A DNA stretch of 64,000 bases from Actinokineospora enzanensis DSM 44649 (GCF_000374445.1 NZ_KB894427.1:62001-126000); one strand, 5' to 3'. Counted from the first letter of the stretch, positions 54,888-63,835 are shown. Notes: generated by a model from the sequence alone, not told the origin. Numbers and translations: made by a program.

Positions 54888-55844
54888 GTGAGCACCGACT
54901 CAGCCGCCCCCAGCCTGCGGATCTTCACCGAGCCGCAGCAGGGCGCCAGCTACGACGACCTCCTGACCGTGGCCCGGCACGCCGAGGCCACCGGTTACGA
55001 CGCGTTCTTCCGCTCCGACCACTACCTGCACATGGGCTCGGCGACCGGCCTGCCCGGTCCCACCGACGCCTGGATCACCCTGGCCGGTCTGGCCCGCGAG
55101 ACCAGCCGGATCCGGCTGGGCACCCTGATGACCGCCGCCACCTTCCGCCACCCCGGCCCGCTCGCCATCACCGTCGCCCAGGTCGACCGGATGTCCGGCG
55201 GCCGCGTCGAGTTCGGCCTTGGCACCGGCTGGTACGCCGAGGAGCACACCGCCTACGGCATCCCCTTCCCCGGCCTGGGCGAACGCTTCGACCGGTTCGC
55301 CGAGCAGCTGGAGGTGATCACCGGCCTGTGGTCGACCCCGGAGGGCGAGGAGTTCTCCTTCGATGGCGAGCACTACACCATCACCGCCTCCCCGGCCCGC
55401 CCGAAACCGGCCCAACGACCCGGCCCGCCGATCCTGATCGGCGGCGGCGGCCCGAAGCGCACCCCGGCCCTGGCGGCCCGCTTCGCCACCGAGTTCAACC
55501 TCCCGTTCGTCGACCTCGACACCGCCACCGAACGCCTGGCCCGGGTCGACGCCGCCTGCGCGGAGATCGGCCGCGACCCCGCCGAGATCATCCGCTCGGT
55601 GGCCCTGGTCGCCTGCGTCGGCCGTGACGACGCCGAGGTCTCCCGCCGCGCCGGGCGCATCGGGCGTCAGGTGGACGAGCTGCGCGCCAACGGGCTCACC
55701 GGCACGCCCGCGGAGATCGTGGACCGCATCGGGGTCTGGCGCGAGCGCACCGGGATCACCCGGCTGTACCTGCAGATCCTGGACCTGGCCGACCTGGACC
55801 ACCTGGACCTGATCGCCGAACAGGTCGCCCCCCAACTCGGTTGA
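54888..55844 (+). CDS. LLM-class F420-dependent oxidoreductase, copy 1
   Basis: 318 residues from GTG at 54888; leaderless start. Luciferase-like barrel with typical blocks: DAFFRSDHYLHMG, IRLGTLMTAATFRHPGPLAI, VAQVDRMSGGRVEFGLGTGW, GIPFPGLGERFDRFAEQLEV, PILIGGGGPKRTPALAARFA. This family uses reduced F420 (or FMN) to reduce or oxygenate small organic molecules; the substrate is unknown. It is closely similar throughout to the second copy 139 bp downstream, pointing to a local duplication. Confidence 0.9.
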   Translation: MSTDSAAPSLRIFTEPQQGASYDDLLTVARHAEATGYDAFFRSDHYLHMGSATGLPGPTDAWITLAGLARETSRIRLGTLMTAATFRHPGPLAITVAQVDRMSGGRVEFGLGTGWYAEEHTAYGIPFPGLGERFDRFAEQLEVITGLWSTPEGEEFSFDGEHYTITASPARPKPAQRPGPPILIGGGGPKRTPALAARFATEFNLPFVDLDTATERLARVDAACAEIGRDPAEIIRSVALVACVGRDDAEVSRRAGRIGRQVDELRANGLTGTPAEIVDRIGVWRERTGITRLYLQILDLADLDHLDLIAEQVAPQLG

Positions 55845-55947
55845 GCCGCGGTCGGGCCGGACAGAGCGGTCCGGCCCGCCGCGGATCGTCGTAGCGCGTA
55901 TGGACAACCCCGGCCTTTACTCGGATGACGCTGCCGCGTCAGGATCC

Positions 55948-55972
55948 CTAGTGGTGCGACCCGCACCACTAG
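55948..55972. promoter_or_regulatory. 25-bp palindromic operator over the -10 of LLM gene 2
   Basis: CTAGTGGTGCG-ACC-CGCACCACTAG is a perfect inverted repeat (11 bp arms). Its right end overlaps the -10 TAGCCT (55970-55975), which lies 7 bp before the GTG at 55983. The size and symmetry suit a TetR-family dimer. A related half-site, GCGAGGCACTAG, overlaps the -10 of LLM gene 1. Confidence 0.7.
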
Positions 55973-55982
55973 CCTGCACAAC

Positions 55983-56912
55983 GTGCGCACCGACCCCACC
56001 CCACAGCTACGGATCTTCACCGCCCCACAGCAAGGCGCCACCTACGACGACCTCCGCGCCATCGCCAAGCACGCCGAGGACACCGGCTACGACGGGTTCT
56101 TCTGTTCCGACCACTACCGCCACATCGGCGACACCGACGGCCTCCCCGGCCCCACCGACGCCTGGACCACCCTGGCGGGGCTGGCCCGGGACACCACCCG
56201 CATCACCCTCGGCACCCTGATGACCGCCGCCACCTTCCGCCACCCCGGCCCGCTCGCCATCACCGTCGCCCAGGTCGACCGGATGTCCGGCGGCCGGGTG
56301 GAGCTGGGTCTCGGCGCGGGCTGGTACGCCGAGGAGCACACCGCCTACGGCATCCCCTTCCCCGATCTCCGGGAACGCTTCGACCGGTTCGCCGAGCAGC
56401 TCGAAGTGATCACCGGTCTCTGGGACGCCCCCGGCGCGTTCTCCTTCCACGGCAAGCACTACACGCTCACCGACGCCCCCGCCCTGCCCAAGCCGACCAG
56501 GAGGCCGCCGGTCATCATCGGTGGCGGCGGCGCCAAGCGCACCCCGGCGTTGGCGGCGCGGTTCGCCAACGAGTTCAACCTGCCCTACCTGGAACAACCG
56601 GCTGCCATCGAACGGCTCCACCGCGTCGACGCCGCCTGCGAGGCAATCGGCCGCGATCCCGCCGAGATCACCCGCTCGATCGCCCTGACCACCTGTGTGG
56701 GCCGCACCGAAGCCGAGCTGACCCGAAGGGCGGACCGGATCGGCCGGAGCCTCGAAGATCTCCGGGCGACCGGCCTGGCGGGCACCCCCGCCGAGGTCGT
56801 CGACCGACTGGGCACCTGGCAGGAGGTCGGCATCACCCGCGTCTACCTGGAGATACTCGACCTCGACGACCGGGACCACCTCGACCTCATCGCCGATCGG
56901 GTGCGTCCCTAG
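55983..56912 (+). CDS. LLM-class F420-dependent oxidoreductase, copy 2
   Basis: 309 residues from GTG at 55983; leaderless start. Same blocks as copy 1 (GFFCSDHYRHIG, LTLGTLMTAATF-type, GWYAEEHTAYGIPFP, VIIGGGGAKRTPALAARF) with scattered substitutions and a shorter loop near residue 175. The last 26 bp overlap the 3' end of the convergent TetR gene. Control by the palindrome over its promoter is likely. Confidence 0.9.
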   Translation: MRTDPTPQLRIFTAPQQGATYDDLRAIAKHAEDTGYDGFFCSDHYRHIGDTDGLPGPTDAWTTLAGLARDTTRITLGTLMTAATFRHPGPLAITVAQVDRMSGGRVELGLGAGWYAEEHTAYGIPFPDLRERFDRFAEQLEVITGLWDAPGAFSFHGKHYTLTDAPALPKPTRRPPVIIGGGGAKRTPALAARFANEFNLPYLEQPAAIERLHRVDAACEAIGRDPAEITRSIALTTCVGRTEAELTRRADRIGRSLEDLRATGLAGTPAEVVDRLGTWQEVGITRVYLEILDLDDRDHLDLIADRVRP

Positions 56913-57615
56913 GGATCCGCGACGCCAGGCCCTCGACGATCATGTCGAGGCCGAAGGCGAAACGTTCCGCCTTGTCGCCCGCGGACAGGTCCGGGCCGAG
57001 TTCGACGGTCATCGGGAACTGCTCCGCGGGCAGGCTGGCGAAGTAGTCGCCGACCTTCTCGTAGTACTCCGCGCGGTCGCGGCCCTGGCGTTCCAGGTCG
57101 GCGCTGATCGTGTCCTCCACCGCGTTGGCCGACACGAACAACGCGAGCACGTCCACCGACCACGCCACCGCCTGGCGCGGGACACCCGCGGCGTAGAGCA
57201 GCGCGAGGGTGAACTCCGAGATCCGCATCGAGTTCGGGCCGAGCGGGACGCGGGCCAGCGCGGTGTGGGCGATGTCGCCGTTGCGCGAGAGCGCGTGGTA
57301 GACGTCGGTCCACAGCGCGACGATCTGCTCCCGCCACCGGGCCGGGTCCGGTTCCGGGATCGGGATGTCGCCCGCGATCTCGTCGAACACCAGGTCCATC
57401 AGCTCGTCCTTGTTGGCCACGTGCGCGTACAGCGACGCCGGGCCGGTCCCCAGTTCGGCGGCCACCCGCCGCATGGTCACGCCGTCGACGCCCTCGGCGC
57501 GCAGCATGCGCAGGGCGGCGGCGACGATCACCTCGCGGCTGAGGCTGCGGCGGGGGGCGCGGGTCTTGCGCGGGGTCCACCAGGGCGGCTCGGGTCGGTC
57601 CTCGGCGGTGGTCAC
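56887..57615 (-). CDS. TetR-family regulator, divergent from MFS exporter
   Basis: 242 residues from GTG at 57615, chosen because TACCCT lies 6 bp upstream as a leaderless -10; GTG at 57621 is possible. HTH: LRMLRAEGVDGVTMRRVAAE, LGTGPASLYAHVANKDELMD. The ligand domain is of the TetR_C type (AWSVDVLALFVSANAVEDTI). It is divergent from the DHA2 exporter with dyads in the gap, the classic layout of a drug-responsive repressor. Confidence 0.88.
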   Translation of the reverse strand: MTTAEDRPEPPWWTPRKTRAPRRSLSREVIVAAALRMLRAEGVDGVTMRRVAAELGTGPASLYAHVANKDELMDLVFDEIAGDIPIPEPDPARWREQIVALWTDVYHALSRNGDIAHTALARVPLGPNSMRISEFTLALLYAAGVPRQAVAWSVDVLALFVSANAVEDTISADLERQGRDRAEYYEKVGDYFASLPAEQFPMTVELGPDLSAGDKAERFAFGLDMIVEGLASRIPRDAPDRR

Positions 57616-57656
57616 CAGCACAGGGTAGTTGACACGAACGCCGTTCGCCAGTAGAC

Positions 57657-57676
57657 AGTGTTCGTCAACGAACGCT
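57657..57676. promoter_or_regulatory. Operator between TetR and MFS genes
   Basis: AGTGTTCGT-CA-ACGAACGCT is a 20-bp dyad with one mismatch pair. CGAACGCCGTTCG (57635-57647) and GAACGCTGTTC nearby repeat the GAACG/CGTTC half-sites. Several half-sites in about 45 bp suggest cooperative or multi-dimer binding. Confidence 0.6.
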
Positions 57677-57722
57677 GTTCGTTCCGGACCGGTGTTCGAT
57701 TTTCGATCGAGGGGTGGACGAG

Positions 57723-59174
57723 ATGACCACGATGGAAGCCGCGCGGGGGGACACCGCGCCCGCCGACCAGCCGTACCGATGGCGCTGGCTGGTGCTGGTG
57801 GCGGTGCTGACCGCGGAGATCATGGACCTGCTGGACGCCACCGTCGTCGGCATCGCCGCGCCGTCGATCCAGGAGCACCTCGGCGGCGGCAGCACGTTGA
57901 TCCAGTGGGTCGCCGCGGGCTACACGCTCGCCTTCGCGGTCGGTCTCATCACCGGCGGCAGGCTGGGTGACCTGCTCGGACGCCGCCGGATGTTCCTCAT
58001 CGGGCTGATCGGGTTCATCACCGCGTCCACGCTGTGCGGGGCGGCGCTCTCGCCCGCGATGCTGATCACCAGCCGGGTGCTCCAGGGCCTGTTCGGCGCG
58101 GCGCTGATCCCGCAGGGCCTCGGCCTGATCCGGGCGACGTTCCCGCCGAAGGAGCTGGGCGCGGCGTTCGGCGCGTTCGGCCCGGCCATGGGCCTGTCCA
58201 CGGTCGGCGGCCCGATCCTGGCGGGCGCGCTGATCGGCTGGGACCCGGGCGGCGCGGGCTGGCGCACGGTGTTCCTGATCAACATCCCGATCGGCCTCGC
58301 CTGCCTGGCGCTGGCCTGGAAGACCATGCCGGAGTCGCGTTCCGCGGACGCCCCGCGCCCGGACCCGGTCGGCATGGTGCTGGTCAGCCTGGGTCTGCTG
58401 CTGTTGATCTATCCGCTGGTGCAGGGCCGCGAGCTGGGCTGGCCGGGCTGGTGCTTCGCCATGCTGATCGCCTCGGTGCCGGTGCTGGCCGCGTTCGGCG
58501 TGCACCAGGTGCGGCGCAAGCGGTCCGGCCGGGCGCCGCTGGTGGAGCCCGAGCTGTTCCGGTCGCGGGCGTTCAGCGGCGGCCTGGTGGTCGGCGTGAC
58601 GTTCTTCGCCGCGATGGTCGGCCTGATGCTGACCTTCGGCCTGTACCTGCAGCTCGGCGAGGGGTTCACCGCACTGGACGCGGGCATCGCGCAGGCCCCG
58701 TGGGCGCTGGGCACGGCGATCGGCGCGGGGCTGTCCGGCGCCTGGCTCGGCCCGAAGTACGGCCGCCCGGTGCTGCAGATCGGCGCGCTGGTGATGGCCG
58801 CGGGCATGGCCGGGCTGATCCTCACCCTGCACCTGGTGACCGGGCCGCTGGGCACCTGGGACCTGGTGCCCGCGCTGCTGGTCGCCGGGCTGGGCATGGG
58901 CCTGCTGATCGCGCCGTTCTTCGACATCGTGCTGGCGGGCGTGACGCTGCCGATGGTCGGCTCGGCCTCGGGCGTGCTCAACGCGGTGCAGCAGCTGGGC
59001 GGCTCGGCAGGCGTCGCGGTGCTGGGCACGGTGTTCTTCCAGCTGTTCGAGTCGGACTCGCGGGCGGACGCGTTGCCGGTGGTGCTGTGGATCTCCGTGG
59101 GCATGATCGTGGCCACCGCGGCGCTCGGGTTCCTGCTGCCGCGGCGGGCACGGCCGGAGGAGGCCGCGGCATAG
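57723..59174 (+). CDS. DHA2-family MFS drug exporter
   Basis: 483 residues from ATG at 57723, with GAGGGG 8 nt upstream. Fourteen membrane segments; motif A (GRLGDLLGRRRMFLIG) and motif C-like GPAMGLSTVGGPILAG are present, as in DHA2 proton antiporters. Its TetR neighbour suggests induced efflux of a toxic compound or secondary metabolite. Confidence 0.9.
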   Translation: MTTMEAARGDTAPADQPYRWRWLVLVAVLTAEIMDLLDATVVGIAAPSIQEHLGGGSTLIQWVAAGYTLAFAVGLITGGRLGDLLGRRRMFLIGLIGFITASTLCGAALSPAMLITSRVLQGLFGAALIPQGLGLIRATFPPKELGAAFGAFGPAMGLSTVGGPILAGALIGWDPGGAGWRTVFLINIPIGLACLALAWKTMPESRSADAPRPDPVGMVLVSLGLLLLIYPLVQGRELGWPGWCFAMLIASVPVLAAFGVHQVRRKRSGRAPLVEPELFRSRAFSGGLVVGVTFFAAMVGLMLTFGLYLQLGEGFTALDAGIAQAPWALGTAIGAGLSGAWLGPKYGRPVLQIGALVMAAGMAGLILTLHLVTGPLGTWDLVPALLVAGLGMGLLIAPFFDIVLAGVTLPMVGSASGVLNAVQQLGGSAGVAVLGTVFFQLFESDSRADALPVVLWISVGMIVATAALGFLLPRRARPEEAAA

Positions 59175-59177
59175 GAC

Positions 59178-59217
59178 GGTGTGGACGGCGCGGGTGGGGG
59201 TCCGCGCCGTCCGCACC
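59178..59217. terminator. Terminator between MFS and MDMPI-like genes
   Basis: GGTGTGGACGGCGCGG pairs with CCGCGCCGTCCGCACC (one G-T pair) with an 8-nt loop, between convergent genes 58 bp apart. Confidence 0.75.
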
Positions 59218-59232
59218 GGTCAGAACATTCGG

Positions 59233-59946
59233 TCAGAACGGGGTGCTCGCCAGCCACGCGTCGAGCGGGGCGCGGTCACCGACGATCTCCACCCGCTCCG
59301 GGGGCAGCCTGCGCAGCAGCACCAGGAGCAGGTCGGCGGCCGGGGCACGCAGCGCGACGGTCGCCTTCTCGTGCGCGTGCGTCCACTTCGGACCGGAAGT
59401 GATCAGCCACTCCCCCGCGTCGTCGGTGGCGTGCAGGTGCAGCGAGGTGCCGTCGGCCAGCGGGTCCTGCTGCGGTGGGCGGGCCGCCACCAGGTCCAGC
59501 CACTCGGAGACCGAGTCGGCGGCGGTGGCGGGCGCGACCTCGAACGGCACGTCCAGGGCGAGGGCCAGGTCGGCGTGGTGCACGACGGTCTCGGCCATCC
59601 GCCTGCGCAGCCACCAGGCGGCAGGCCGGTCGCCGACGAACGTCCACACCGGCGTCTCCGGGCCCACCAGGTCGACGGCCTTGTCGAGCAGGTCGGGGCC
59701 CCGGCGCAGCCACTCGACGACGGCCGCAGGGTCCTCCGGCAGCGCGGTGTCCTCGACCTGGTCGGGGTGGATGAACTCGCCGAGCTGGACGACCCTGGCG
59801 CACCAGCGGTCGCCGCGGCCGACGTGCGCGACGAGCTGCCGGACGGTCCACCCGGGACACGACGGGATCTCGACGGTGGGGTCGGCGGAGCGGAACAACT
59901 CGACCAGGTGGTGGTTCTGGGTGCGCCAGGCGGCCAGGTAATCCAT
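59233..59946 (-). CDS. Mycothiol-dependent maleylpyruvate isomerase-like protein
   Basis: 237 residues from ATG at 59946. The N-terminal MDMPI/DinB-like helical bundle has its metal-binding His in RQLVAHVGRGDRW and RRMAETVVHHADLALAL; a C-terminal sterol-carrier-like domain follows (LHLHATDDAGEWLITSGP, LLLVLLRRLPPERVEIVGD). Most members are unassigned mycothiol- or bacillithiol-type transferases. Function inferred only to this level. Confidence 0.8.
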   Translation of the reverse strand: MDYLAAWRTQNHHLVELFRSADPTVEIPSCPGWTVRQLVAHVGRGDRWCARVVQLGEFIHPDQVEDTALPEDPAAVVEWLRRGPDLLDKAVDLVGPETPVWTFVGDRPAAWWLRRRMAETVVHHADLALALDVPFEVAPATAADSVSEWLDLVAARPPQQDPLADGTSLHLHATDDAGEWLITSGPKWTHAHEKATVALRAPAADLLLVLLRRLPPERVEIVGDRAPLDAWLASTPF

Positions 59947-60115
59947 GCCGCCCAGCCTAACGGCCCACCCCGACAGAACCGCCGCCCGCCATTTCCGGCC
60001 GGTTTCCGGTCATTGATTCACCGAATGGGAGATGCCGTTATCTCGTGGATATTTCGCGCGGACAACGGATCGGGGCAAATCCGGTAAACGGTAATCACCG
60101 CGTGGTGGCTCACAG

Positions 60116-60625
60116 TCAGCGCCTGCGCAGGTCGGCCAGCACACGCTCCAGGTACTCCTCCAGCGGCGCGGTGCGGTTGCCGTCCAGCTCGACCTCGACC
60201 GGGGCCGGGTAGGGCTCCCAGGCGGTGATCAGGGCGCGGACCACCGTGCCGTCCGCGCGCAGGGCGGCGCTGTCACCGCGCGCGACCGGCGCGCAGACCG
60301 GGCGGACCGTGGTCTGGGCCATGCTGATGACCACGCCCCGGCCGAGGCTCCAGCCGCGCACCTCGCCCGGCTCCACCACCACCCGGTGCCGGACCTTGGC
60401 CCCCTCGGTGGTCTCCCGGTGCTCGCCGCGGGACAGCTTCTCGGCGCGCTCGATCGGCAGCGGCGCGGGCAGCAGCCCCTCGGCGAACGCGGCCGCCGGG
60501 AAGTCCCGCACGGCCTGCTCGACCAGGGCGACCACCTCGGGGCCGACCAGCTTGCGCCGCTCGGCGTCGCGGGCGAGCCACCGGGTCCAGGCGGGCGGGT
60601 CGAGCAACGTGCTCAGGTCGATCAC
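60116..60625 (-). CDS. Hypothetical cytoplasmic protein
   Basis: 169 residues from GTG at 60625. Helical start (PPAWTRWLARDAERRKLVGP, EVVALVEQAVRDFPAAAF), then beta-rich (VRHRVVVEPGEVRGWSLGRG). No signal peptide, cysteine pair or known motif. Family not recognised. The 170 bases before its stop (59947-60115) contain no gene. Confidence 0.6.
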   Translation of the reverse strand: MIDLSTLLDPPAWTRWLARDAERRKLVGPEVVALVEQAVRDFPAAAFAEGLLPAPLPIERAEKLSRGEHRETTEGAKVRHRVVVEPGEVRGWSLGRGVVISMAQTTVRPVCAPVARGDSAALRADGTVVRALITAWEPYPAPVEVELDGNRTAPLEEYLERVLADLRRR

Positions 60626-60886
60626 GGGCGAGATCGTACGGCCGGCACGGATCCGACGACGCTGTGACCTTCATCGGACCCGACCGTCTGGTGACCCTGC
60701 GACACCCGTTCGCTGCGCCGCGTGAGCGCTCCCGGTCGCGGACACCGCTCGTCGACATTGCCGCCGGGCCCTCCGCATGGGTGACGACGGGTCCGGACAC
60801 TCCCGTTGTCCACTGTGCACGAATTGCGGCGATGGACGCCGACCGACAATTCGCGTGGCCCGCCAACGCCGGGAATGATCGGTCAT

Positions 60887-61363
60887 ATGGCCGATGACAT
60901 CCCGGTAGCCCAGGACGAGACGCCCGGTCAGCGGCTGAACCGGAACCTGGGCGAGCTGCTGCAGGAGTTGCGCGTGGCGCAGGCGGGCGTGCAGATCCTG
61001 TTCGGCTTCCTGCTGTCGATCACCTTCACGGAGGTCTACGCGCACGGCACCGACACGTTCGAACGCGTGACGCACCTGGTGGCGGTCGGGTTCGCGGTGG
61101 CGTCGGTCGGCCTGCTGACCGCGCCCGCCGCCTGGCACCGGCTGCTGTTCCGGCGCGGCAAACGCGCCGAGATCATGCGGCTGGCGACCAGGTCCACCAT
61201 CGCGGGCCTGATCTGCCTGTGCCTGGCGGTGATCTCGTCGGTGCTCCTGCTGGCCGAGATGGTGATCGGCGGCTGGGTGGCCTTCGTGGTCGCGGGCGGC
61301 TGCGGCCTCCTGTTCGGACTGCTGTGGTTCGCGGTGCCGCTGCGGCTGCGCGCGGACGTCTGA
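60887..61363 (+). CDS. DUF6328-type four-helix membrane protein
   Basis: 158 residues from ATG at 60887. An N-terminal amphipathic stretch (ETPGQRLNRNLGELLQELRV, AQAGVQILFGFLLSITF) is followed by three more membrane segments and RRGKRAEIMRLATRS in the central loop, the pattern of the DUF6328 family. Function unknown. It ends 2 bp from the stop of the convergent regulator. The upstream non-coding part (60626-60886) contains TTGTCCACTGTGCAC at 60807-60821. Confidence 0.75.
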   Translation: MADDIPVAQDETPGQRLNRNLGELLQELRVAQAGVQILFGFLLSITFTEVYAHGTDTFERVTHLVAVGFAVASVGLLTAPAAWHRLLFRRGKRAEIMRLATRSTIAGLICLCLAVISSVLLLAEMVIGGWVAFVVAGGCGLLFGLLWFAVPLRLRADV

Positions 61364-61365
61364 TC

Positions 61366-63555
61366 TCAGGCCTCGGCGGGAAACAGCTCCCGGGCCAACG
61401 CCACCCGAGCCCATGCCTCCCCCAGGACCACCGGGTTCAACGTCACCCCTTCCGCGTCCGACAACGACCACAGCTCCACCGCTGCCCGATGCTCCCCCCG
61501 CCCGGCAGCCGTGTTCCCCAACCCGACCAACGCCCGAGCCCGCTCGTAGGGCACGCTCGCCAACGCCGCCAGATCCGCGGCCTCCGTGTAATACCGCCGA
61601 GCGTCCTCCCACTCCCCCGCCCGAAAGCTCACCCAGGCAAGACAGTTAAGGCACATCACCGACTCCACCGGCAACTGTGCGCCCTCCTGCGCGGCCCGCG
61701 CGTATTCGCGTGCCTCCCCGAACCGGTCCAACGCGGTCAGCGCAAGCGCGATCCCCCGCTGCGCGATCACCGCGTTCCGCACCCGCCCGGCCCGCTGGTA
61801 CACCCCCAACACCACAGTCAGCTCCTGCGCGGTGACCTCCGGTTGCCCCTGATAAAGCCGCACCCACGCAAGACTCGAACGAGCATCCACCTCACCCCGA
61901 TGATCCCCCGCGGCCGCATAGGCGACCCGGGCACGGGAATGACAGTCGGCGGCGTCGGCCAGATGCCCGAGTTCGACATGCGCCATGCCCAGGCTGTTCC
62001 AGATCATCCCGACGGCCGCGGCGTCCTCAATGGAATCCGCGGTGGCCAAGGCGGTCTGGTAAGTGGCGATATAGGGCTCGAAAAGCTTGTCCCGGAAGAA
62101 GAACGCGCGAAGCACGAACGCGAGCTGCCAACAGCGCGCATCACCGGCGGCCAGTTCGGTGATGCCGACCAGGGTGGGCCACCGAGCGCGCAGCCAGGCC
62201 AACGCGCCCTCGGCATCCCCGAACGGAACGCTGTGCGGCGCCGGGGTGTTCATGGGGGGCCGGAAACGGTACGGCTCCAACAACTCGTCGGCGTACACGA
62301 GAGTGCCCAGCGCGTGGTCCACGAGCCTGCTCGTGGCGGCGGCGCGGGCGGCGGTGTCCAGTTCGGGCCGGGCGTAGCGGTCGGCGAAGGCGCGCACGAG
62401 ATCGTGCATCTCGATGTCACCGCGGTCGTCCCGGGTGACCAGATGGGCGTCGTGCAGCCGATCGAGAGCCGAGTCGGCGCCGCCCTCGGTCACGCCCAGC
62501 AGGCTCTCGGCGGCCACCGTGGTGATCGGGGTCGGCGGGTGCAGTGCGAGGAGGCCGAGCAGGGTCCGCGCGGCGGGGACGAGTTCGCGGTAGGAGACCA
62601 GGAAGGCGGCCGCCACGCTGCGTTCGCCATCGTCGAGCGCGGACAAGGTGGTCGACTCGCGGGCCAGCCGGTCGCGCAGCCGGTCGGCGCTCCATCCGCC
62701 TGCGGCCAGGCGGGCGGCGACGATGCGCACGGCCATGGGAAGGCCGCCGCAGTGCGACAGGATGTCGGACAGGACGGTCTCGTCGGACGGCGCGCGGTCG
62801 CCCGCGACGGCACGCAACAGGGTTGCCGCCGACTCCGAGTCGACCATCCCGACCGCCAGGTGCCGGGCGTCGTCGAGCGCGGGCATCCGTTCGCGGCTGG
62901 TGACGAGGACCCGACAACCGGCGCCGTCGGGCAACAACGGGCCCACCTGCGCGGCGGACCGGGCGTTGTCCAGCACCAACAGCACCCGGCGGTCACGCAG
63001 AACGCCTCGCAGCAGCGCGGCGCGGCCGTCGAGGTCCCGGGGGACGCGGTCGCCGGGTATGTCGAGCAGCCGCAACAATCGGTTGGCGGCCTCCCCCGGT
63101 GGCAGCGCGGACCCGGCGGCGCTGTGTCCGCGCAGGTCCAGGAACAGGCAGCCGTCCGGGAACCGGGCGGCGGCACGGTTGGCGGCGCGCACGACCAGCG
63201 CCGTCTTCCCGACCCCGGCCAGGCCGCTGACCACGCAGACCCGGTCGCGGCCGCCGGTGAGCACCTCGGCCAGCTCGGCCAACTCGGTGGCGCGACCGAC
63301 GAAGTGCCGGGTGTCCGCGGTCAGCCCGGACAGTCCGCGCGGCGCGGGCGCGGGCCGTTCCACCAGGGCCGCGAGCTCTCCCCCCGCGTCCAGCACCCGG
63401 TCACAGGAGCGCGCGAGCTCCGGGTTGGCGCGCAGTCGACCATTCTCGATCTTACTGAGATATCCCTTGGTGAAGTGGGTCGCGGCGGCCAGCGCGGCCA
63501 GCGACCACCCCCGCTCCTGCCGCCTGCGTCGCAATTCCGTGCCGAACTCGGACAT
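61366..63555 (-). CDS. XRE/NB-ARC/TPR signal-transducing regulator (STAND ATPase)
   Basis: 729 residues from ATG at 63555, with GAAGGG upstream. Domains: XRE helix-turn-helix (6-60, LAALAAATHFTKGYLSKIEN); NB-ARC ATPase (about 85-370) with Walker A VSGLAGVGKTALV, Walker B RRVLLVLDNARS, sensor-like LVTSRERMP and GLPL-type GGLPMAVRI; then TPR repeats from about 460 to the end (GMIWNSLGMAHVELGHLADA, YTEAADLAALASVPYERARA). STAND proteins fire when a ligand binds the repeats. The 15-codon ORF 100 bp upstream on the same strand is a candidate ligand gene. Confidence 0.9.
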   Translation of the reverse strand: MSEFGTELRRRRQERGWSLAALAAATHFTKGYLSKIENGRLRANPELARSCDRVLDAGGELAALVERPAPAPRGLSGLTADTRHFVGRATELAELAEVLTGGRDRVCVVSGLAGVGKTALVVRAANRAAARFPDGCLFLDLRGHSAAGSALPPGEAANRLLRLLDIPGDRVPRDLDGRAALLRGVLRDRRVLLVLDNARSAAQVGPLLPDGAGCRVLVTSRERMPALDDARHLAVGMVDSESAATLLRAVAGDRAPSDETVLSDILSHCGGLPMAVRIVAARLAAGGWSADRLRDRLARESTTLSALDDGERSVAAAFLVSYRELVPAARTLLGLLALHPPTPITTVAAESLLGVTEGGADSALDRLHDAHLVTRDDRGDIEMHDLVRAFADRYARPELDTAARAAATSRLVDHALGTLVYADELLEPYRFRPPMNTPAPHSVPFGDAEGALAWLRARWPTLVGITELAAGDARCWQLAFVLRAFFFRDKLFEPYIATYQTALATADSIEDAAAVGMIWNSLGMAHVELGHLADAADCHSRARVAYAAAGDHRGEVDARSSLAWVRLYQGQPEVTAQELTVVLGVYQRAGRVRNAVIAQRGIALALTALDRFGEAREYARAAQEGAQLPVESVMCLNCLAWVSFRAGEWEDARRYYTEAADLAALASVPYERARALVGLGNTAAGRGEHRAAVELWSLSDAEGVTLNPVVLGEAWARVALARELFPAEA

Positions 63556-63655
63556 GGGCCGATCATCCCTTCACCGCGGTCGTCTGAGCTGGTCGGACAC
63601 GGCCGGTCGGCCCGGCCGGGCCACGGCCGCCCGCCGTGGCCCGGACTCCCGCCGA

Positions 63656-63703
63656 TCAGCCGAAGATGGCGTCGAGCAGGGCGATGATGACGTGCGTGTG
63701 CAT
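63656..63703 (-). CDS. 15-codon hydrophobic peptide upstream of STAND regulator
   Basis: The minus strand reads AAGGAG-TAGCC-ATG and encodes MHTHVIIALLDAIFG, then TGA. The ribosome binding site and spacing are optimal, and the ORF stops 100 bp before the regulator start in the same direction. The peptide is hydrophobic after two His residues, without a cleavable signal peptide. It could be a signalling peptide, a membrane-active peptide or a leader. Too short for homology to decide. Confidence 0.5.
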   Translation of the reverse strand: MHTHVIIALLDAIFG

Positions 63704-63835
63704 GGCTACTCCTTCCACCTTGTCCCGGGTCCCGACGCGCCGCCCGCGGCGGGGGGCCGGACTGCGAGGTCCGTCGACCGGACGTCACAATCGTCGAATC
63801 GGGACCGGGAAGAAGGAAGGAGTTTCGCGTTGAAC

